Shown here piece by piece: positions 8,409 through 17,535 of a stretch of 64,000 nt of DNA; position 1 is the stretch's first letter, and every line of letters starts with the position of its first letter. The position numbers and the translations under genes were made by a program. The notes under the pieces were generated by a model. That model searched no databases. It was given only the letters and a program-made list of their open reading frames with translations, and had not been told where the DNA came from. The DNA comes from Nonomuraea rhodomycinica (GTDB taxonomy: Bacteria > Actinomycetota > Actinomycetes > Streptosporangiales > Streptosporangiaceae). The stretch is taken from positions 372,001-436,000 of the forward strand of contig NZ_JABWGO010000002.1 of NCBI RefSeq assembly GCF_013363995.1, written 5' to 3'.

Positions 8409-8888
8409 ATGCAGGGCGACAAGCAGATCATCGAGCTGCTCAACGAGCAGCTGACGGCCGAGCTCACCGCCATCAACCAGTACTTCCTGCACGCCAAGAT
8501 GCAGGAGAACTGGGGCTACACGAAGCTGGCCAAGCACACCCGCGACGAGTCGTTCGAGGAGATGCGGCACGCCGAGCGCCTGACCGACCGCATCCTCTTC
8601 CTCGAAGGGCTGCCCAACTACCAGCGGCTCGGCACGCTGCACATCGGGCAGACCGTCGAGGAACAGCTCAAGGCCGACCTGGAGATCGAGCTGTCGGTGG
8701 TGCAGCGGCTGCGCCCGGCGATCACGCTCATGCGTGAGAAGGGCGACGTCACCTCGGCCCGCATCTTCGAGGAGATCCTGGCCGACGAGGAGCACCACAT
8801 CGACTACCTCGAGACCGAGCTGGCGCTCATCCACAGCCTGGGCGAGCAGCTCTACCTCGCCCGCTACACCGAGCCGTCGACCGTCTGA
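8409..8888 (+). CDS. bfr: Bacterioferritin
   Basis: A 159-residue heme-binding ferritin that oxidises and stores iron in a 24-mer shell. The dinuclear centre ligands fall at expected positions: Glu18 (NEQLTAELTAINQYF), Glu51 and His54 (EEMRHAERL), Glu94 (LEIELSVVQ) and Glu127/His130 (ILADEEHHIDYLE). Heme-ligand Met52 is present. It follows bfd closely and shares its iron-box promoter. A strong hairpin terminator lies 32 bp past the stop. Confidence 0.97.
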   Translation: MQGDKQIIELLNEQLTAELTAINQYFLHAKMQENWGYTKLAKHTRDESFEEMRHAERLTDRILFLEGLPNYQRLGTLHIGQTVEEQLKADLEIELSVVQRLRPAITLMREKGDVTSARIFEEILADEEHHIDYLETELALIHSLGEQLYLARYTEPSTV

Positions 8889-8920
8889 CCCGACCCACGA
8901 CGCGACACGCCGCACGTCAC

Positions 8921-8945
8921 GCCCGCCGGGGCTCCTCCGGCGGGC
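8921..8945 (+). terminator. Terminator after bfr
   Basis: A perfect 9-bp stem GCCCGCCGG / CCGGCGGGC with a 7-nt loop, followed by a short T-rich run (GTCGTCGTTTCTC). It ends the bfd-bfr unit. Confidence 0.75.
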
Positions 8946-9247
8946 GTCGTCGTTTCTCGGAGCGGCGAAAGCGATTCCTGGGAACAGCGTGGCGGGATGG
9001 AAAGAACAAGACCGTACATTCTTCGCGGTTTTTCATCCGCGACACGCCCGGGTGCGAAACCCGCGCGCCACGCGGCATTTCCGGCCGCCTTGTGATCCGA
9101 TTCCGCGCGCCGGCCGCCAATCGCGGTAATTTAAGCCCGGCTAACCGATATTTATCAGCGTTTGCCCAGGTCAATGGATAGGTCAACGACAAGTCAAACC
9201 GTGCGCTGTGCCCGGGAAACGATCGCCTAAGGTCCTACGATCGCTTC
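8946..9247 (+). promoter_or_regulatory. Upstream region of the OmpR-type regulator, with direct repeats
   Basis: This stretch is more AT-rich than its surroundings and I see no gene in it. Three GTCAA-centred direct repeats occur at 9169-9174 (GGTCAA), 9181-9186 (GGTCAA) and 9192-9197 (AGTCAA), spaced 12 and 11 bp, about one helical turn, which suits a tandem-bound OmpR-type regulator and suggests autoregulation. A TACGAT box at 9236-9241 ends 6 nt before the ATG at 9248, predicting a leaderless transcript. Confidence 0.5.
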
Positions 9248-9916
9248 ATGACCTGCGTACTTCTCGCCGAGGATGACACCTCGATTTCCGAGCCGCTCGC
9301 GCGCGCTCTTCGCCGTGAGGGCTATCAGGTTGAGGTGAGCCCTGACGGCCCGCAGGCCCTGGAAAGGGCTCTGTCGGGGGGCATCGACCTGATCGTCCTT
9401 GACCTCGGTCTGCCAGAAATGGACGGGCTCGAGGTCGCCCGCCGGATCCGTGCCGAAGGGCACGGCACCCCGGTTCTCATACTCACCGCCCGCGTCGACG
9501 AGGTCGACACGGTCGTCGGCCTCGACGCCGGCGCCGACGACTACGTCACCAAGCCGTTCCGCCTGGCCGAACTGCTCGCCCGGGTGCGCGCGCTGTTGCG
9601 GCGGGGCACGTCCGAGACTCCGGTGGTCCAGGGCGTGCGCATCGACGCCGACTCCCGCCGCGCCTGGATGGGGGAGAAGGAGCTGCATCTGACGACCAAG
9701 GAGTTCGACCTGCTGCGCGTGCTGGTCCGCGACGCCGGCAAGGTGGTCACCCGCGAGCAGATCATGCGCGAGGTGTGGGACACCAACTGGTGGGGCTCGA
9801 CCAAGACGCTCGACATGCACATCTCGTGGCTGCGCCGCAAGCTCGGCGACGACGCGGCGAAGCCCCGCTACATCACCACCGTCCGGGGAGTCGGCTTCCG
9901 CTTCGAACGCGAGTAG
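9248..9916 (+). CDS. OmpR-family response regulator
   Basis: A 222-residue regulator. The receiver domain (1-118) has the acidic pair Asp9/Asp10, phospho-acceptor Asp52 (IVLDLGLPEMDG), a LTAR switch and Lys in YVTKPF. The C-terminal winged helix (about 125-220) carries ELHLTTKEFDLLRVL, REQIMREVW and ITTVRGVGFRFE. It is followed after 3 nt by its sensor kinase. The target genes are not evident; direct repeats just upstream suggest it controls its own promoter. A close relative of these two-component genes is commonly found near purK/purE in actinomycetes. Confidence 0.93.
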   Translation: MTCVLLAEDDTSISEPLARALRREGYQVEVSPDGPQALERALSGGIDLIVLDLGLPEMDGLEVARRIRAEGHGTPVLILTARVDEVDTVVGLDAGADDYVTKPFRLAELLARVRALLRRGTSETPVVQGVRIDADSRRAWMGEKELHLTTKEFDLLRVLVRDAGKVVTREQIMREVWDTNWWGSTKTLDMHISWLRRKLGDDAAKPRYITTVRGVGFRFERE

Positions 9917-9919
9917 GCG

Positions 9920-11197
9920 ATGCGCCGCCGCCTGCTCACTTCCACGCTGGTCGTCGCGGTCATCGCGGTCCTGCTGCTGGGGGTCCCCCTGGGCATCGTG
10001 GTCAGCCGTCTGATCGTCGACGAGGCGGCCCAGGAGCTCAGGGCGGAGGCGACGCGACTGGTGGGGGAGGTGGAGTACGCCCGCATCCAGGAGACGCCGC
10101 TGGACCCTCAGCAGCTCGAACAGAAGTATCCCGGCCGCTACATCCAGATCTACGAACGAGCGAACCCTCCCAAGGCGACCATCGTCGGCAAGGCGTCGCC
10201 GCCCGGGCACCAGATGGCCGAGGACGCCCAGTCCGAGAACGGCATCTATGTCCGGGTGAGCCGCGACCGGGACCAGGTCGAGCAGGACGTCCGAGCGCGC
10301 CTGCTGCTGATCGTGGCCCTCGCCGTCGCGGCTCTCGCGGTGGCCGTCGGCCTGGCCATCGTGCAGTCGCGCCGGCTGACGCTGCCGCTGCTGGACCTGG
10401 CCAAGATCGCTGAACGGCTGGGCTCCGGCGACGCCCGGCCGAGCAGACACCGCTACGGCATACCCGAGCTGGACCAGGTGGCCGAGGTGCTCGACCGCAG
10501 CGCCACCCGCATCTCCGACCTGCTCACCCGGGAGCGGGAGTTCGCCACCGACGCCTCCCACCAGCTCCGCACGCCGCTCACTGGGCTGACCATGCGCCTG
10601 GAGGAGATCGTCGCCGCCTCCGACCAGCCCGGGGTGGTCCGGGAGGAGGGCGAGGCGGCCATCGTGCAGGCCGAGCGCCTCACGGCCGTCATCGACGAGC
10701 TGCTCGCCGCGGCCCGCCGCCAGCGTCACGCGCAGGCCGAGCCGGTCTCCATCGACGAGGTGCTGATCCAGCAGATCACCGAGTGGGAGCCGGTCTTCCG
10801 CGGCCTGGACCGCACCCTGCTGCTGGAGGGCACCCGCGGGCTGAAGGCGCTGGCCACCACCGGCGGCTTCGGGCAGGTCATCGCCACCCTGCTGGAGAAC
10901 TCCCTGCGGCACGGCGGCGGCACCGTCGTCGTCACGACCACGCAGGGCGACAGCTACATCGTCATCGAGGTGGCCGACGAGGGGCCCGGCATCGCCGACG
11001 ACATCGCGCCCAAGGTCTTCGAGCGGAACGTGAGCGGGGGAGGCGGCACGGGCCTCGGCCTGACGCTGGCCCGCGCGCTGGCCGCGGCCGACGGGGGACG
11101 GCTGGAGCTGGTGCGCCGCCGCCCGGCGACGTTCGCGATCTTCCTGCGGCCCGCCGAGGAGGAGAACCGGACGCGGGTGGTGAGCGGACCCGCCTGA
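9920..11197 (+). CDS. Membrane sensor histidine kinase
   Basis: A 425-residue kinase paired with the upstream regulator. Two transmembrane helices (about 8-30 and 127-150) flank a roughly 95-residue extracytoplasmic sensor; a HAMP-like segment follows, then the dimerisation domain with His214 in FATDASHQLRTPL, and the ATPase domain with N box LLENSLRHGG, G1 VADEGPGIAD, and G2 GGGGTGLGLTLA. All catalytic motifs are intact. The stop lies only 19 bp from that of the convergent gtrA-like gene. The signal is unknown. Confidence 0.92.
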   Translation: MRRRLLTSTLVVAVIAVLLLGVPLGIVVSRLIVDEAAQELRAEATRLVGEVEYARIQETPLDPQQLEQKYPGRYIQIYERANPPKATIVGKASPPGHQMAEDAQSENGIYVRVSRDRDQVEQDVRARLLLIVALAVAALAVAVGLAIVQSRRLTLPLLDLAKIAERLGSGDARPSRHRYGIPELDQVAEVLDRSATRISDLLTREREFATDASHQLRTPLTGLTMRLEEIVAASDQPGVVREEGEAAIVQAERLTAVIDELLAAARRQRHAQAEPVSIDEVLIQQITEWEPVFRGLDRTLLLEGTRGLKALATTGGFGQVIATLLENSLRHGGGTVVVTTTQGDSYIVIEVADEGPGIADDIAPKVFERNVSGGGGTGLGLTLARALAAADGGRLELVRRRPATFAIFLRPAEEENRTRVVSGPA

Positions 11198-11216
11198 CTT
11201 CGGGAGCCTGCCTGGC

Positions 11217-11696
11217 TCAGCGGTCCTGGCGGACCTCGGCGTCGGGCAGCTCGGTCGGGATGGGCTCCGTGGCCTCCAGGAACACCCACCGCTTGTACGA
11301 CCAGTAGCGGAACAGCGTGCCGAGCCCGACGCCGACGAAGTTGGCGACGTTGAGGCTGAACAGGTCGTGCAGGTGCAGGGTGTACTTGGTGAAGCCGATC
11401 ACCAGCAGGCCGAACAGCAGCGCGATGCCGTTGAGCAGGAAGAACAGGAAGTACTCACGGCCGAGCCCGCTCTGCTCGCGGTGGCGGAAGGTCCAGAACC
11501 GGTTGCCCGCGTACGCGAAGGTGGCCGAGATGGTCGTGGCGAGCACCTTGGACGTCAGCGGCCCCTCGAACAGCACGAGGAAGGCGTTGTAGAGGCCCGT
11601 GTCGAGGACGAACGCCGCGGCTCCGATGAGCCCGAACTTGGTCAGCTCGTGCAGCAGGGACGAGAACCGCTGGTACAGGACCCTGATGAAATCCAC
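11217..11696 (-). CDS. GtrA-family membrane protein
   Basis: A 159-residue protein with four predicted membrane helices in the typical GtrA arrangement: LTKFGLIGAAAFVLDTGLYNAFL, SKVLATTISATFAYAGNRFWTFR, YFLFFLLNGIALLFGLLVIGF and NVANFVGVGLGTLFRYWSYKRWVF. GtrA proteins are linked to flipping or transfer of polyprenyl-linked sugars for envelope glycans. GTG 11696 is chosen with GGAG just upstream; a longer frame opens as far as 11876, but the extra residues show no family similarity. Confidence 0.88.
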   Translation of the reverse strand: MDFIRVLYQRFSSLLHELTKFGLIGAAAFVLDTGLYNAFLVLFEGPLTSKVLATTISATFAYAGNRFWTFRHREQSGLGREYFLFFLLNGIALLFGLLVIGFTKYTLHLHDLFSLNVANFVGVGLGTLFRYWSYKRWVFLEATEPIPTELPDAEVRQDR

Positions 11697-11989
11697 GTCT
11701 CCGGCTCGGTCCTTCCCGCTCTGCGTCCTGACTGTCAGGTGTCCGCATATGTGACAGTTGCCCGCAGCCGGGCCTGACCACTCCAGCGTACTGGCGAACC
11801 CCCGCGCGCGGTCCCGAGCGGTAAAGATCGGGGCCCCTACCAACAGCCCCACGAATATGGGCTTATGCCCGGACAAATGTGAATCTTGGGTATTACGCTG
11901 CGGAGGCAGATCATCGGCGCGTCCCCGCGCGCCGATGTCGGGCTCAGACGGACCGCCGTTCTCACGGCCACGACCCTCGGGACCCCACC

Positions 11990-12868
11990 GTGCCGTTACG
12001 ACTGCTCGCGCTGCTCGCCGGCCTCTCCGTGCTGGCGGCGGGATGCGGGGGGACGACGCCCGCCGACGTCGTGGTGGCCGAGCGGGAGCCGCCCACGGCC
12101 CCGGCCTCCCCGCCGCCCCGGGTGGACGCGACCACGGCCGAGCCCGCGTTCGGTGTGCTCACCGAGCTCGACGAGGCCTGGGAGCAGCGTGACTGCATCG
12201 GCATCGCCGACCTCACCGCGTGGGCGGAGAAGCCGCTGGGCGGCCGTGCCTGCGAGGGCACCCGGAACGGCCGCCCAGCCCTCCACAGCGACCCCGTCTT
12301 CTTCCTGCCGGACGAGCCCGGCTGGTTCGCGGCCCTGGCCAGGAAGCCGTCGCCCGCGTACTTCGTGTTCGTCTTCGAGGACGGGCGCTGGCGGCTCGGC
12401 GCGGGACCGATCCCCGCCCGCGGCGAGCCCGTCCGGCCCGGCGACGCCGGCGTCACCGCTGACCCGGACCTGGTCACCGAGGCCGCGCTCGTGCCGCAGC
12501 GCCACCTCACGTTCCTGACCGACCCCGCCGGCGTCAACGGCGTGCGCTTCCCCGCCGGCGACCCCATGCGCGGCCTGCTGGACGAGATCCTCGCCCGGCC
12601 CGCGCAGGTTCGGCCGGACCGGCTGGACATCGACGTCGAGCTGGTCGACGGGCCGGCCCGCGCGGTCGCGCTGTCGGCCGACTCCATGCTGGTCTTCGAC
12701 GTCGTACGGCTCACCTACCGGCAGCGGCCCCAGGCCGGGAGGACGGCTCTCCGGCACCCCCTGGAGGGCCTGTCGCCGGAGGGGACCGAGTTGGTGGAGC
12801 TGGCCAGCGTGCTGAGCGCCACGAAGGGCCTGACGACCGTGGGGACGCGCCGCGGCATCGCCGACTGA
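11990..12868 (+). CDS. Secreted lipoprotein, unknown function
   Basis: A 292-residue protein from GTG 11990: a short signal peptide VPLRLLALLAGLSVLAAGC with lipobox LAAGC, then a Pro-rich linker and a globular region of about 230 residues with no domain I recognise. The globular part contains two cysteine residues (RDCIG, RACEG) that could form a disulfide. It is divergent from gtrA and upstream of purK, with about 80 bp between. Function cannot be read from the sequence. Confidence 0.72.
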   Translation: MPLRLLALLAGLSVLAAGCGGTTPADVVVAEREPPTAPASPPPRVDATTAEPAFGVLTELDEAWEQRDCIGIADLTAWAEKPLGGRACEGTRNGRPALHSDPVFFLPDEPGWFAALARKPSPAYFVFVFEDGRWRLGAGPIPARGEPVRPGDAGVTADPDLVTEAALVPQRHLTFLTDPAGVNGVRFPAGDPMRGLLDEILARPAQVRPDRLDIDVELVDGPARAVALSADSMLVFDVVRLTYRQRPQAGRTALRHPLEGLSPEGTELVELASVLSATKGLTTVGTRRGIAD

Positions 12869-12937
12869 CCGCCCGCGGGGCCCTGGCGACTCCGGAGCCG
12901 GCCCGGCCTCGCCTGCTGCCTGCCTGGTCGGGCCGGG

Positions 12938-12943
12938 TATGCT
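12938..12943 (+). promoter_or_regulatory. Predicted -10 box of purK
   Basis: TATGCT lies 8 nt before the GTG of purK at 12952, so the transcript should start within 1-2 nt of the start codon (leaderless or nearly so). Confidence 0.45.
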
Positions 12944-12951
12944 CACGACAC

Positions 12952-14100
12952 GTGAGTTCCTACCGCCCCATCGGCCCGGTCGTCGGCATGGTCGGCGCGG
13001 GTCAGCTCGCCCGGATGACCCAGCAACCCGCCATCGCGCTCGGAGTCGAGCTGCGGGTGCTGGCCAACGCCCCCGACGAGAGCGCCGCGCGCGTGATCGT
13101 CGACACGCGCATCGGCGACTACCGTGACCTGTCCGACCTGCGCGACTTCGCCAAGGGCTGCGACGCCATCACCTTCGACCACGAGCACGTGCCCACCGAG
13201 CACATCAGGGCGCTGGCCGCCGACGGCTTCACCGTCCACCCCGGCGCCGACGCGCTCGTCCACGCGCAGGACAAGGCCGTCATGCGCGAGCGGCTGACCG
13301 CCATCGGCGCCCCCTGCCCCGCCTGGGCCCGGGTGTCCGGCGTCGAGGACGTCACCCGGTTCGCCGGCGAACACGGCTGGCCCGTGGTGCTGAAGGCGGT
13401 CCGGGGCGGCTACGACGGCCGCGGCGTGTGGGTGTGCCGCACGGCCGAGGAGGCCGCCGAGGCGTTCGCCGCCGGCGTGCCGCTGATGGCCGAGGCGTTC
13501 GTGCCGTTCGAGCGGGAGCTGGCCGTCCTCGTGGCGCGCTCGCCGCACGGCCAGGGCGTCAGCTACCCCGTCGTCGAGACCGTCCAGCAGGACGGCATCT
13601 GCGTCGAGGTGCTCGCCCCCGCGCCCGGCCTCGACCCGGAGCGCGCCGCCCAGGCGCAGAACATCGCGCTGCGCATCGCCCACGAGCTCGACGTGACCGG
13701 GCTGCTCGCGGTGGAGCTGTTCGACTCGGGTGCCGGGCTGGTCGTCAACGAGCTGGCCATGCGGCCCCACAACAGCGGCCACTGGACCATCGAGGGCGCC
13801 CGGACGTCGCAGTTCGAGCAGCACCTGCGGGCCGTTCTCGACCTGCCGCTCGGCTCGCCCGCCATGGCCGCCCCGGTGGTCGTCATGGCCAACCTGCTCG
13901 GCGGCGACGACCCCGACCTGTTCAAGCGGTACGAGCACGTGATGGCGCACGACCCGGGCGTCAAGGTGCACTTCTACGGCAAGCAGGTGCGGCCCGGCCG
14001 CAAGATCGGGCACGTGACCGCGCTGGGCGACGACCTCGACGAGGTCCGCGCCCGCGCCCGCCACGCCGCCGTCTACCTGACCACGGGGGAGTACACGTGA
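12952..14100 (+). CDS. purK: 5-(carboxyamino)imidazole ribonucleotide synthase
   Basis: A 382-residue ATP-grasp enzyme of purine synthesis that carboxylates AIR to N5-CAIR with ATP and bicarbonate. Features are the N-terminal [28 protein letters not shown], the ATP-grasp lid [19 protein letters not shown], and the C-terminal [18 protein letters not shown] with metal-site Asn/Glu. It starts at GTG 12952, likely leaderless. purE follows 79 bp downstream, separated by a set of tandem repeats. Confidence 0.96.
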   Translation: MSSYRPIGPVVGMVGAGQLARMTQQPAIALGVELRVLANAPDESAARVIVDTRIGDYRDLSDLRDFAKGCDAITFDHEHVPTEHIRALAADGFTVHPGADALVHAQDKAVMRERLTAIGAPCPAWARVSGVEDVTRFAGEHGWPVVLKAVRGGYDGRGVWVCRTAEEAAEAFAAGVPLMAEAFVPFERELAVLVARSPHGQGVSYPVVETVQQDGICVEVLAPAPGLDPERAAQAQNIALRIAHELDVTGLLAVELFDSGAGLVVNELAMRPHNSGHWTIEGARTSQFEQHLRAVLDLPLGSPAMAAPVVVMANLLGGDDPDLFKRYEHVMAHDPGVKVHFYGKQVRPGRKIGHVTALGDDLDEVRARARHAAVYLTTGEYT

Positions 14101-14108
14101 GCCGGACT

Positions 14109-14171
14109 CGCGGGACCGCGTCGACGGCTTCCGGGACCGCGTCGACGGCTCGCGGGACCGTGTCGACGGAG
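14109..14171 (+). repeat. Three 21-bp tandem repeats between purK and purE
   Basis: Copies at 14109-14129, 14130-14150 and 14151-14171 share the core GGGACCGCGTCGACGG (third copy has T for C after ACCG). They fill almost the whole purK-purE gap, and the last copy runs into the GGAGGGAG ribosome site of purE at about 14168-14174. They look like slippage-born spacer repeats. Confidence 0.85.
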
Positions 14172-14179
14172 GGAGCGGC

Positions 14180-14695
14180 GTGAGCGTCGGCATCGTCATG
14201 GGCAGCGACTCCGACTGGCCCGTCATGCGGGCGGCGGCCGAGGCCGTGGCCGAGTTCGGCGTGCCGTTCGAGGCCGACGTGGTCTCCGCGCACCGGATGC
14301 CGGTCGAGATGATCGACTACGGCCGGCAGGCGGCCGGGCGCGGCCTCAAGGTCATCATCGCCGGGGCGGGCGGCGCGGCCCACCTGCCGGGCATGCTGGC
14401 CTCGGTGACGCCGCTGCCGGTCATCGGGGTGCCGGTGCCGCTGAAGTACCTCGACGGGATGGACTCGCTGCTGTCCATCGTCCAGATGCCCGCCGGAGTG
14501 CCGGTGGCCACGGTCGCCGTGGGCGGGGCGCGGAACGCCGGGCTGCTGGCCGTGCGCATCCTGGCCGCCGCCGACCCGGAGCTGCGGCGCCGCATGGAGG
14601 AGTTCCAGGACCGGCTGAAGGAACAGGCCCACGCCAAGGGCGAACGGCTGCGCGCCGAGGCGTCCACGATGGGCGCCGGGGCCGGCGAGAACTGA
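14180..14695 (+). CDS. purE: N5-CAIR mutase (class I PurE)
   Basis: A 171-residue enzyme converting N5-CAIR to CAIR. The signature residues are clear: [20 protein letters not shown] with the catalytic His, [13 protein letters not shown] and [25 protein letters not shown] 14180 is preceded by a GGAGGGAG site. It is transcribed with purK; a terminator follows 7 bp after the stop. The C-terminal tail beyond residue 155 ([19 protein letters not shown]) is a short extension. Confidence 0.96.
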   Translation: MSVGIVMGSDSDWPVMRAAAEAVAEFGVPFEADVVSAHRMPVEMIDYGRQAAGRGLKVIIAGAGGAAHLPGMLASVTPLPVIGVPVPLKYLDGMDSLLSIVQMPAGVPVATVAVGGARNAGLLAVRILAAADPELRRRMEEFQDRLKEQAHAKGERLRAEASTMGAGAGEN

Positions 14696-14702
14696 GCCGA
14701 TC

Positions 14703-14730
14703 GGGGCCTCCGCCGCTTGGTGGAGGCCCC
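14703..14730 (+). terminator. Terminator after purE
   Basis: A 9-bp perfect stem GGGGCCTCC / GGAGGCCCC around a 10-nt loop, just 7 bp past the purE stop. No U-tract follows, as is common in actinomycetes. Confidence 0.65.
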
Positions 14731-14732
14731 GG

Positions 14733-14801
14733 TCAGGCTTTGACGGAAGCCATGGTCAGGCTCAGGAGGAAGCCATGGTCACGCTTTGACGGAAGCCATG
14801 G
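14733..14801 (+). repeat. Three 23-bp tandem repeats downstream of purE
   Basis: Copies at 14733-14755, 14756-14778 and 14779-14801 all end in GGAAGCCATGG. Copies 1 and 3 differ at a single base; copy 2 differs in the middle. They are non-coding as far as I can see and lie between the purE terminator and the convergent dehydrogenase gene. The rest of the gap (14802-14916) holds no gene. Confidence 0.85.
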
Positions 14802-14916
14802 CCTGGAAGACGCCGTGACGGCGCCCCGCCGTCATCCGGTCAGCGGCCGTCTCCCTGGAGGCCCCCAGCCCCGTGCGGCGGGTGGCGCCGGCGGGGCTGT
14901 GCCGTAACGAGAAAGA

Positions 14917-16230
14917 TCAAGGACGCCCGAGGGCGCGATAATGCCAGCCCGCCGACCGCCACGCCTCGGCGTTGAGCGCGTTGCGGCCGTCCACGATGCG
15001 GCGGGTGGCCACGGCGGCGCCCAGCTCCTCCGGGTCCAGCTCCACGAACTCCTGCCACTCCGTCAGCAGCAGCACCACATGGGCGCCGCGCACCGCCTCC
15101 AGCGCCGACTCCCCGTAGCTGAGCTCGGGGTGCGCCTTGCGGGCGTTGTCCAGCGCGATCGGGTCGTAGACCGTGACCCGGCCGCCCTGGTGGCCGATCG
15201 TGACCGCCACGTCGAGCGCGGGGGAGTCGCGGATGTCGTCGGAGTTCGGCTTGAACGCCGCCCCCAGCACGCCCACCGTGCAGCCGTGGAAGGAGCCGCC
15301 CGCCAGCTCGCGCGCGAGGTCCACCATGCGGGCGCGGCGGCGCATGTTGATCGCGTCCACCTCGCGCAGGAACGTCAGCGCCTGGTCGGCGCCCAGCTCA
15401 CCGGCCCGGGCCATGAACGCCCGGATGTCCTTGGGCAGGCAGCCGCCGCCGAACCCGAGCCCGGCGTTGAGGAACCGGCCACCGATGCGGTCGTCGTACG
15501 CCAGCGCCTCGGAGAGCTGCTTGACGTCGGCGTGCGCGGCCTCGCAGACCTCGGCCATCGCGTTGATGAACGAGATCTTGGTGGCGAGGAAGGCGTTGGC
15601 CGCGGTCTTGACCAGCTCGGACGTCGCGAAGTCGGTGACCACCATGGGCACCTCGCCCAGCGGCTCGTAGACCTCGCGCAGCACCTTCTCGGCCCGCTCG
15701 GAGCGGACGCCGATGACGATGCGGTCGGGCTTGAGGGTGTCCTGGACGGCGAAGCCCTCGCGCAGGAACTCGGGGTTCCAGGCCAGCTCGGCCTGGACCC
15801 CGGCGGGGGCGAGGCGGGCGAGCCGGTCGGCCAGGCGGCCGGCGGTCCCGACGGGCACCGTGGACTTGCCGACGACCAGGCACTCCCGGTTCAGCAGCGG
15901 GGCGAGGGAGTCGATGGCCGCGTCCATGTAGGAGACGTCGGCGGCGTACTCGCCGCGCTTCTGCGGGGTGCCGACACAGATGAAGTGGACGTCGCCGAAC
16001 TCGGCGATCTCCTCGTAGGAGGTGGTGAAACGCAGGCGTCCCGAGTCCAGCCCGCGGCGGAGCACGGGTTCGAGCCCCGGTTCGTGGATCGGCAGCTCAC
16101 CGTTGTTGAGCCGATCGATCTTGTCGGCGTCGATGTCGAGGCCCAGGACGTCGAATCCGAGATCCGCCATGCAGGCCGCATGGGTGATGCCCAGGTATCC
16201 GGTCCCGATCACCGTGAGGCGATATGGCAC
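14917..16230 (-). CDS. UDP-glucose/GDP-mannose dehydrogenase family protein
   Basis: A 437-residue NAD-dependent sugar-nucleotide dehydrogenase, most likely UDP-glucose 6-dehydrogenase. It has the Rossmann motif VIGTGYLGITHAACMADLG, ICVGTPQ, GKSTVPVGTAGRLAD, WNPEFLREGFAVQDTLKPDRIVIG and the catalytic cysteine in GFGGGCLPKDIRAF; the C-terminal domain shows GAAFKPNSDDIRDSPALDV. It would supply UDP-glucuronate for envelope or exported glycans. GTG 16230 has AAAGGAG 7 nt upstream. Specificity for UDP-glucose over other sugars is inferred from overall similarity. Confidence 0.93.
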   Translation of the reverse strand: MPYRLTVIGTGYLGITHAACMADLGFDVLGLDIDADKIDRLNNGELPIHEPGLEPVLRRGLDSGRLRFTTSYEEIAEFGDVHFICVGTPQKRGEYAADVSYMDAAIDSLAPLLNRECLVVGKSTVPVGTAGRLADRLARLAPAGVQAELAWNPEFLREGFAVQDTLKPDRIVIGVRSERAEKVLREVYEPLGEVPMVVTDFATSELVKTAANAFLATKISFINAMAEVCEAAHADVKQLSEALAYDDRIGGRFLNAGLGFGGGCLPKDIRAFMARAGELGADQALTFLREVDAINMRRRARMVDLARELAGGSFHGCTVGVLGAAFKPNSDDIRDSPALDVAVTIGHQGGRVTVYDPIALDNARKAHPELSYGESALEAVRGAHVVLLLTEWQEFVELDPEELGAAVATRRIVDGRNALNAEAWRSAGWHYRALGRP

Positions 16231-16344
16231 GTGTCGGCTCCTTTCGATGCGCCAGGGCATGTTACCGGCCCGCGTTATCTCGTTCTGTGCCACCTGTGCC
16301 ATTTCACAAACCGTACCGGCTGGTAACAAACTGGTCGGACGTCC

Positions 16345-16350
16345 TAGTAT
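16345..16350 (+). promoter_or_regulatory. Predicted -10 box of the acyl-CoA dehydrogenase gene
   Basis: TAGTAT ends 6 nt before the ATG at 16357, which predicts a leaderless transcript starting at the A of ATG. Confidence 0.5.
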
Positions 16351-16356
16351 CTGAGC

Positions 16357-17520
16357 ATGAGCTTCCCTCTCTACGCGCCCGCCGAAGAGCACGACATGCT
16401 CCGGGAGACGGTCCGGGCCCTCGCCGACGAGAAGATCGCCCCGCAGGCCGCCGAGGCCGACGAGACCGGGGAGTTCCCCTGGGACGTCTACAAGGCGCTC
16501 GTCGCGGCGGACCTGCACGCCGTCCACGTCCCCGAGCAGTACGGCGGCGCGGGGGCGGACGCGCTCGCCGCGGTCATCGTCATCGAGGAGGTGGCGCGGG
16601 CCTGCGCGTCGTCCTCGCTCATCCCGGCCGTCAACAAGCTCGGCACCGTGCCGCTGCTCCTGTCGGCCTCCGAGGACCTCAAGGCCCGCTACCTGGCGCC
16701 GGTCGCCCGGGGCGAGGCGATGTTCTCGTACGCGCTGTCGGAGCCCGAGGCAGGCTCGGACGCGGCGTCCATGAAGACCCGCGCCGTCCTCGACGGCGAC
16801 CACTACGTGCTCAACGGCACCAAGATGTGGATCACCAACGCGGGCGTGTCCGAGTACTACACGGTCATGGCCGTGACCGACCCCTCCGCCGGGGCGCGCG
16901 GCATCTCCGCGTTCGTCGTGGAGAAGTCGGACCAGGGCGTCTCCTTCGGCCCGAAGGAGCGCAAGCTCGGCATCAAGGCGTCGCCCACCCGCCAGGTCAT
17001 CCTGGACGACGTCCGCATCCCCGCCGACCGCATGATCGGCGACCCGGGGACGGGCTTCAAGACCGCCCTCGCCACGCTCGACCACACCCGCGTCACCATC
17101 GCCGCCCAGGCCCTCGGCATCGCCCAGGGCGCCCTGGACTTCGCGGTCGGGTACGTGAAGGAGCGCAAGCAGTTCGGCAAGCCGGTGGCGGACTTCCAGG
17201 GCGTGCAGTTCATGCTCGCGGACATGGCCATGAAGCTGGAGGCGGCCCGGCAGCTCACCTACCACGCGGCGGCCAAGTCGGAGCTCGCCATGCACGGGCA
17301 GCCGCAGAAGGACCTCACGTTCCTGTCGAGCGCCGCCAAGTGCGCCGCCTCGGACGCCGCCATGGAGATCACCACGGACGCGGTGCAACTGCTGGGCGGG
17401 TACGGCTACACCAGGGACTTCCCGGTGGAGCGCATGATGCGCGACGCCAAGATCACCCAGATCTACGAGGGCACCAACCAGATCCAGCGCATGGTGATGG
17501 CCCGTCAGCTTCTCAAGTAG
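16357..17520 (+). CDS. Acyl-CoA dehydrogenase
   Basis: A 387-residue FAD-dependent acyl-CoA dehydrogenase. The FAD/substrate region FSYALSEPEAGSDAASMKT, the strand MWITNAG, the signature QLLGGYGYTRDFPVERMMRDAKITQIYEGTNQIQR in segments, and the catalytic Glu in YEGTNQ mark it as a short/branched or butyryl-CoA-type enzyme. Length fits the family. It appears to be a single-gene unit, with a promoter box just upstream and a strong terminator after it. Chain-length preference cannot be told from sequence alone. Confidence 0.94.
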   Translation: MSFPLYAPAEEHDMLRETVRALADEKIAPQAAEADETGEFPWDVYKALVAADLHAVHVPEQYGGAGADALAAVIVIEEVARACASSSLIPAVNKLGTVPLLLSASEDLKARYLAPVARGEAMFSYALSEPEAGSDAASMKTRAVLDGDHYVLNGTKMWITNAGVSEYYTVMAVTDPSAGARGISAFVVEKSDQGVSFGPKERKLGIKASPTRQVILDDVRIPADRMIGDPGTGFKTALATLDHTRVTIAAQALGIAQGALDFAVGYVKERKQFGKPVADFQGVQFMLADMAMKLEAARQLTYHAAAKSELAMHGQPQKDLTFLSSAAKCAASDAAMEITTDAVQLLGGYGYTRDFPVERMMRDAKITQIYEGTNQIQRMVMARQLLK

Positions 17521-17535
17521 GTCCATGACCAGCAG

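Noticed and set aside
8917..9192. 91-codon minus-strand frame in the bfr to response-regulator gap
   Set aside because: It reads through the bfr terminator and an AT-richer promoter region, with no ribosome site or similarity.
11697..11876. Longer GtrA protein starting at 11876
   Set aside because: The extra 60 residues are not hydrophobic or conserved-looking and include promoter-like DNA; GTG 11696 matches family length.
14109..14171. Possible CRISPR-like array at purK-purE
   Set aside because: The copies abut without spacers and are only three; simple tandem repeats.
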